A stretch of 25,275 nt of DNA from Bog-756 sp050014755 (GTDB taxonomy: Bacteria; Actinomycetota; Acidimicrobiia; Acidimicrobiales; RAAP-2). The translations under genes and the position numbers were made by a program. The notes under the pieces are model-generated. The model searched no databases and was not told the DNA's origin. It saw nothing but the letters and a program-made list of their open reading frames with translations. Shown here piece by piece: positions 23,259-25,275 of this stretch. Position 1 is the first letter of the stretch; each line of letters begins with the position of its first letter. The stretch covers positions 1-25,275 of the forward strand of contig JBEKCS010000052.1 of the NCBI GenBank assembly GCA_050014755.1, read 5' to 3'.

Positions 23259-23287
23259 GGTGTGAGCCGCCTGTGAGCCGCCTGTGA
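23259..23287 (-). promoter_or_regulatory. PhoP-box-like triple direct repeat upstream of the response-regulator operon
   Basis: On the minus strand the heptamers TCACAGG (23287-23281), TCACAGG (23276-23270) and TCACACC (23265-23259) are each separated by CGGC, giving an exact 11-bp period. The M. tuberculosis PhoP consensus is two TCACAGC heptamers with a 4-bp spacer, so each unit differs by only one or two bases and spacing is identical. The array ends 88 bp before the regulator's GTG. The repeats are seen directly; PhoP-type binding is inferred from the downstream regulator. Confidence 0.7.
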
Positions 23288-23303
23288 GACCGGCCGAACC
23301 GGC

Positions 23304-24857
23304 TCAGCGGCAGACGGACCCCGGGGCCGGGAGGCCGCCGCCGGCCAGGTACCGGGTCACGTACCGCTGGACACAGGTGTCCTTCGACCCGCTGAGCAGC
23401 CAGGTGTGCCCCCATCCGACCCAGGTGAGCTGGACGGCACGGGGGTAGGCGGCCGCCAGGTGTCGCGCCCCGACGAGCGGCGTGTTCGGGTCGCCGGTGT
23501 TGCCGATGACCAGGACGGGCGGGGAGCTGACGGGGCGGAGGGAGGAGACCGGCTGGCGCCCGGGGGGCCACGCCACGCACCCCCCGAGGTTGTAGGTGAC
23601 GGCGTAGCCGCCGATCAGGGGGAACCGGGCGGCGAGGGTGCGGGCCAGATCGCCTGCCGCGGTGGGACCCGGGTGGTCGGTGGTGTCGTTGCAGGTGATG
23701 GCCCACTGGGCATCCACCAGCGGTGCGCCGTCGATGTCCACCACGAACTCGAGAGCCAGGCCCCGCAGGGCACTCCCGTCCCCGTGGGCCGCGTCGACCA
23801 GGGCCGCGTCATACAGGGGCGTGAACCCCGGGACGCTGACTGCGAAGAGCGTGGCCGTGTCGAGGTCCCCGACGGTCACCGGGGTGTCGTCCCCGTCGCC
23901 GGGAGCCGGGAGGGGATGGGCGGCCAGCGAGGCCGACAGCCGGGCGAAGAAGGACGTCGGATCAGGTCCGAGCGGGCAGGCCGGCTGGGCGGCACAGCCG
24001 TCCAGCAGGTGGGTCAGCGACTGCTCGGCCGCCGGAGCCTCCTCGGACGCCTGGACCGACAGCGGGGCGAACATGTCGACCGCGCCGTCGAGGACCATGG
24101 CCCGGATGTGGCGGGGGAACAGGGCCGCGTAGACGGTGCCGAGCACGGTGCCGTAGGAGAGGCCGTAGAAGCTGATGGCCTGCAGCCCGAGCGCCTGGCG
24201 GATCCGGTCCATGTCCCTGGCCGTGTCGACGGTGTCGACCAGCGGGGTGAGGGTCGGCGCGGCAGCGGTGCACGCTGCATGGATGCCGGCGAAGACAGGG
24301 GTGCCGGGGAGCTCGTCCCCGGCACGGTCGGGGACCGGTACCGCGCTGGTGACGCCGGCCAGGCTCGTCCCGCACTGCAGGGGGTCGCTGGACCCGGTTC
24401 CCCGGGGGTCGAAACTGACCACGTCGGCATCGGCACGGACCTGCGGGGGAAGGAGCGGGTACTCGATCGGCAGGATCTGGTTTCCGCTCTCGCCCGGCCC
24501 CCCGGGATTGAGCACCAGGGTCCCGTCTGGCGCTGTCCCGTCGGTCGCCGGGATGCGCGTCACCGCGATCTCGATCTGACCCAGTGCCGGGTGGTCGTAG
24601 TCGAGGGGGACCGGGACCGTCCCGCACTGGAGGGTCGGATGGTCGGGGCAGGTGGACCAGGTGACCGGGGGCGGTGGGGCGATGGCGGGAGGCGACCCGG
24701 CCGAGGCGGCCGTCTTGGTGGTGGGTGGAGGGGCCGAGGTGGTCGCTCCACATGCCGCCACCGTGAGCGCGAGGGCGAGCGCAAGGGTGAGGGCGACGGA
24801 CGGTGTCGCCGCCCGGGACCTGGTGCCACGCGGTCCGCTGGGGCGCACGGGGGGCAT
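23304..24857 (-). CDS. Lipoprotein alpha/beta hydrolase, tripeptidyl aminopeptidase-like
   Basis: From ATG at 24857 this is 517 residues. The N-terminus is a lipoprotein signal with a basic start (R5, R10, R13, R15), a hydrophobic core (21-33) and lipobox-like VAAC with lipidated C36, followed by a Pro/Ala/Thr linker (37-66). The hydrolase fold shows oxyanion motif NPGGPGESG (117-125), FDPRGTGSSDP (149-159), nucleophile S234 in YGLSYGTVLG, and the C-terminal TAP-like domain with acid D456 in NTGDPNTP and H484 in GWGHTW. Several cysteine pairs (C70/C78, C288/C294 and others) suggest disulfides in an extracellular enzyme. The family removes tripeptides or single residues from peptide N-termini; esterase activity is also known. 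A longer in-frame start reaching 25058 would bury the signal peptide, so I reject it. TACCGT lies 8 nt upstream of the ATG. Confidence 0.92.
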   Translation of the reverse strand: MPPVRPSGPRGTRSRAATPSVALTLALALALTVAACGATTSAPPPTTKTAASAGSPPAIAPPPPVTWSTCPDHPTLQCGTVPVPLDYDHPALGQIEIAVTRIPATDGTAPDGTLVLNPGGPGESGNQILPIEYPLLPPQVRADADVVSFDPRGTGSSDPLQCGTSLAGVTSAVPVPDRAGDELPGTPVFAGIHAACTAAAPTLTPLVDTVDTARDMDRIRQALGLQAISFYGLSYGTVLGTVYAALFPRHIRAMVLDGAVDMFAPLSVQASEEAPAAEQSLTHLLDGCAAQPACPLGPDPTSFFARLSASLAAHPLPAPGDGDDTPVTVGDLDTATLFAVSVPGFTPLYDAALVDAAHGDGSALRGLALEFVVDIDGAPLVDAQWAITCNDTTDHPGPTAAGDLARTLAARFPLIGGYAVTYNLGGCVAWPPGRQPVSSLRPVSSPPVLVIGNTGDPNTPLVGARHLAAAYPRAVQLTWVGWGHTWLLSGSKDTCVQRYVTRYLAGGGLPAPGSVCR

Positions 24858-24923
24858 GGCACACGACGGTACTGCGCCGGGGTGAGCCGGCGAGGGAACC
24901 CGTCCGGGCACCGTGGAGCGGGA

Positions 24924-24938
24924 TCCGCCGCCGGCGGA
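24924..24938. promoter_or_regulatory. Hairpin in the hydrolase/cold-shock divergent region
   Basis: TCCGCC-GCC-GGCGGA is a perfect 6-bp stem with a 3-nt loop. Next to it, 24945-24975 contains short GGCAGCC-type repeats. These lie in the 263-bp region between the divergent hydrolase and cold-shock genes. Function is unknown. Confidence 0.3.
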
Positions 24939-25019
24939 GGAGTGGGCAGCCGACAGGCAGCCAGCAGGCACCGAGGGGGTCCGGAAGGGTGATGGCGAGC
25001 ACCGGACCCGCCGACCGCC

Positions 25020-25120
25020 TAGGCTGTGTAGCACATAGGCCCTATCACGCGGGTCCATGTAGGTAGGGCTTCGAAGTGGATCCCCGCGTTTTCGTGCGTG
25101 AATTTCAAGGAGACTCAGTT
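25020..25120 (+). promoter_or_regulatory. Promoter and structured 5' leader of the cold-shock gene
   Basis: TAGGCT (25020-25025) is a candidate -10 box that would give a leader of about 90 nt. The leader holds the inverted repeat ATAGG-C-CCTAT (25035-25045), an AT-richer stretch (25088-25106) and the ribosome site AAGGAG (25107-25112) 8 nt before the ATG. Long leaders that refold with temperature are typical of csp genes; whether this one does is inference. Confidence 0.4.
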
Positions 25121-25275
25121 ATGGGTGTAGGTGCAGTTAAGTGGTTCAACGCAGAAAAAGGCTTCGGATTCATTACGCCTGACGGCGGCGGGGACGACCT
25201 CTTCGTCCACCAGTCCGAGATCCAGATGGAGGGCTTCCGCGACCTCGCGGAGGGCCAGCGTGTGGAGTTCGAGAC
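25121..25275 (+). CDS. cspA: Cold-shock protein (CspA family), C-terminus beyond the window
   Basis: Fifty-one codons are visible from ATG at 25121. The sequence GAVKWFNAEKGFGFIT (4-19) contains the RNP1 motif KGFGFIT, and DDLFVHQSEI (25-34) contains RNP2 (LFVHQS). These are the nucleic-acid-binding strands of the OB-fold cold-shock domain. Such proteins are about 65-70 residues and act as RNA chaperones, melting structure in mRNA. The gene runs off the right edge with perhaps 15-20 codons missing. The first codons are less GC-rich than the surroundings (GTA, GTT, GCA, GAA, AAA), common in highly expressed genes where the start region must stay unpaired. The long leader and strong ribosome site also suggest high, regulated expression. 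Confidence 0.95.
   Translation, partial: MGVGAVKWFNAEKGFGFITPDGGGDDLFVHQSEIQMEGFRDLAEGQRVEFE

Noticed and set aside
23406..24992. A 528-codon plus-strand frame opposite the lipoprotein hydrolase
   Set aside because: There is no domain, and composition is dominated by Gly/Arg/Asp/Val typical of antisense frames; the minus-strand hydrolase has a full catalytic triad and lipobox.
24858..25058. A 67-residue N-terminal extension of the lipoprotein hydrolase
   Set aside because: It would place the lipoprotein signal in the interior of the protein. ATG 24857 gives a normal signal peptide and lipobox.

Overview
The window is about 25 kb of very GC-rich DNA (roughly 70 percent by eye) packed with genes on both strands. 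Many genes have ATGA or GTGA stop/start overlaps, GTG starts are common, and several genes look leaderless, with a TAnnnT box 6-8 nt before the start codon. With lipoproteins, an MmpL-type exporter, an MptpB-like phosphatase, a tripeptidyl-aminopeptidase-like hydrolase and a PhoP-like regulator, this points to Actinomycetota. An acidimicrobial lineage is possible, but I cannot fix the genus. I see no rRNA, tRNA, transposase, phage gene or CRISPR array.

Layout from left to right. (1) Positions 1-962 hold a leftward MarR regulator overlapping an ABC exporter that runs off the left edge, probably a drug-responsive efflux operon. (2) Positions 1037-6312 hold an M20 peptidase (+), then leftward genes for an aldehyde dehydrogenase and an MMPL/RND exporter. 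(3) Positions 6492-9524 (+) hold an MptpB-like phosphatase, an unknown membrane protein, a 2,4'-dihydroxyacetophenone dioxygenase-like cupin, and a secreted helical protein of unknown function in visibly lower-GC DNA. (4) Positions 9592-10697 (-) hold a SAM methyltransferase and a possible 50-residue membrane protein. (5) Positions 10812-13935 (+) hold an ABC-2 ATPase, its permease, a YbhN/LPG-synthase-type membrane protein and a small lipoprotein, tightly spaced. (6) Positions 13945-16605 (-) hold an acyl-CoA dehydrogenase and a GabT-like aminotransferase, with a divergent GNAT acetyltransferase at 16705-17334. (7) Positions 17342-23170 (-) hold a compact four-gene operon: PhoP-like response regulator, histidine kinase, GT2-GtrA fusion, and GT39/ArnT-like glycosyltransferase with a glycine-rich region. 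(8) Positions 23304-24857 (-) hold a lipoprotein alpha/beta hydrolase. (9) A cold-shock protein starts at 25121 and runs off the right edge.

The most interesting unit is the fourth to last of these, the 17342-23170 operon. A two-component system is translationally linked to a polyprenyl-phosphate sugar transferase, a GtrA membrane domain and an ArnT-like sugar transferase. This resembles in logic the PhoPQ/PmrAB control of lipid A decoration in Gram-negative bacteria, but here regulator and effector sit in one transcript. About 90 nt upstream of the regulator are three 7-mers in exact 11-bp register (TCACAGG, TCACAGG, TCACACC, each separated by CGGC). They match the known Mycobacterium tuberculosis PhoP site (TCACAGC-N4-TCACAGC) and suggest direct autoregulation of an envelope-glycosylation operon.
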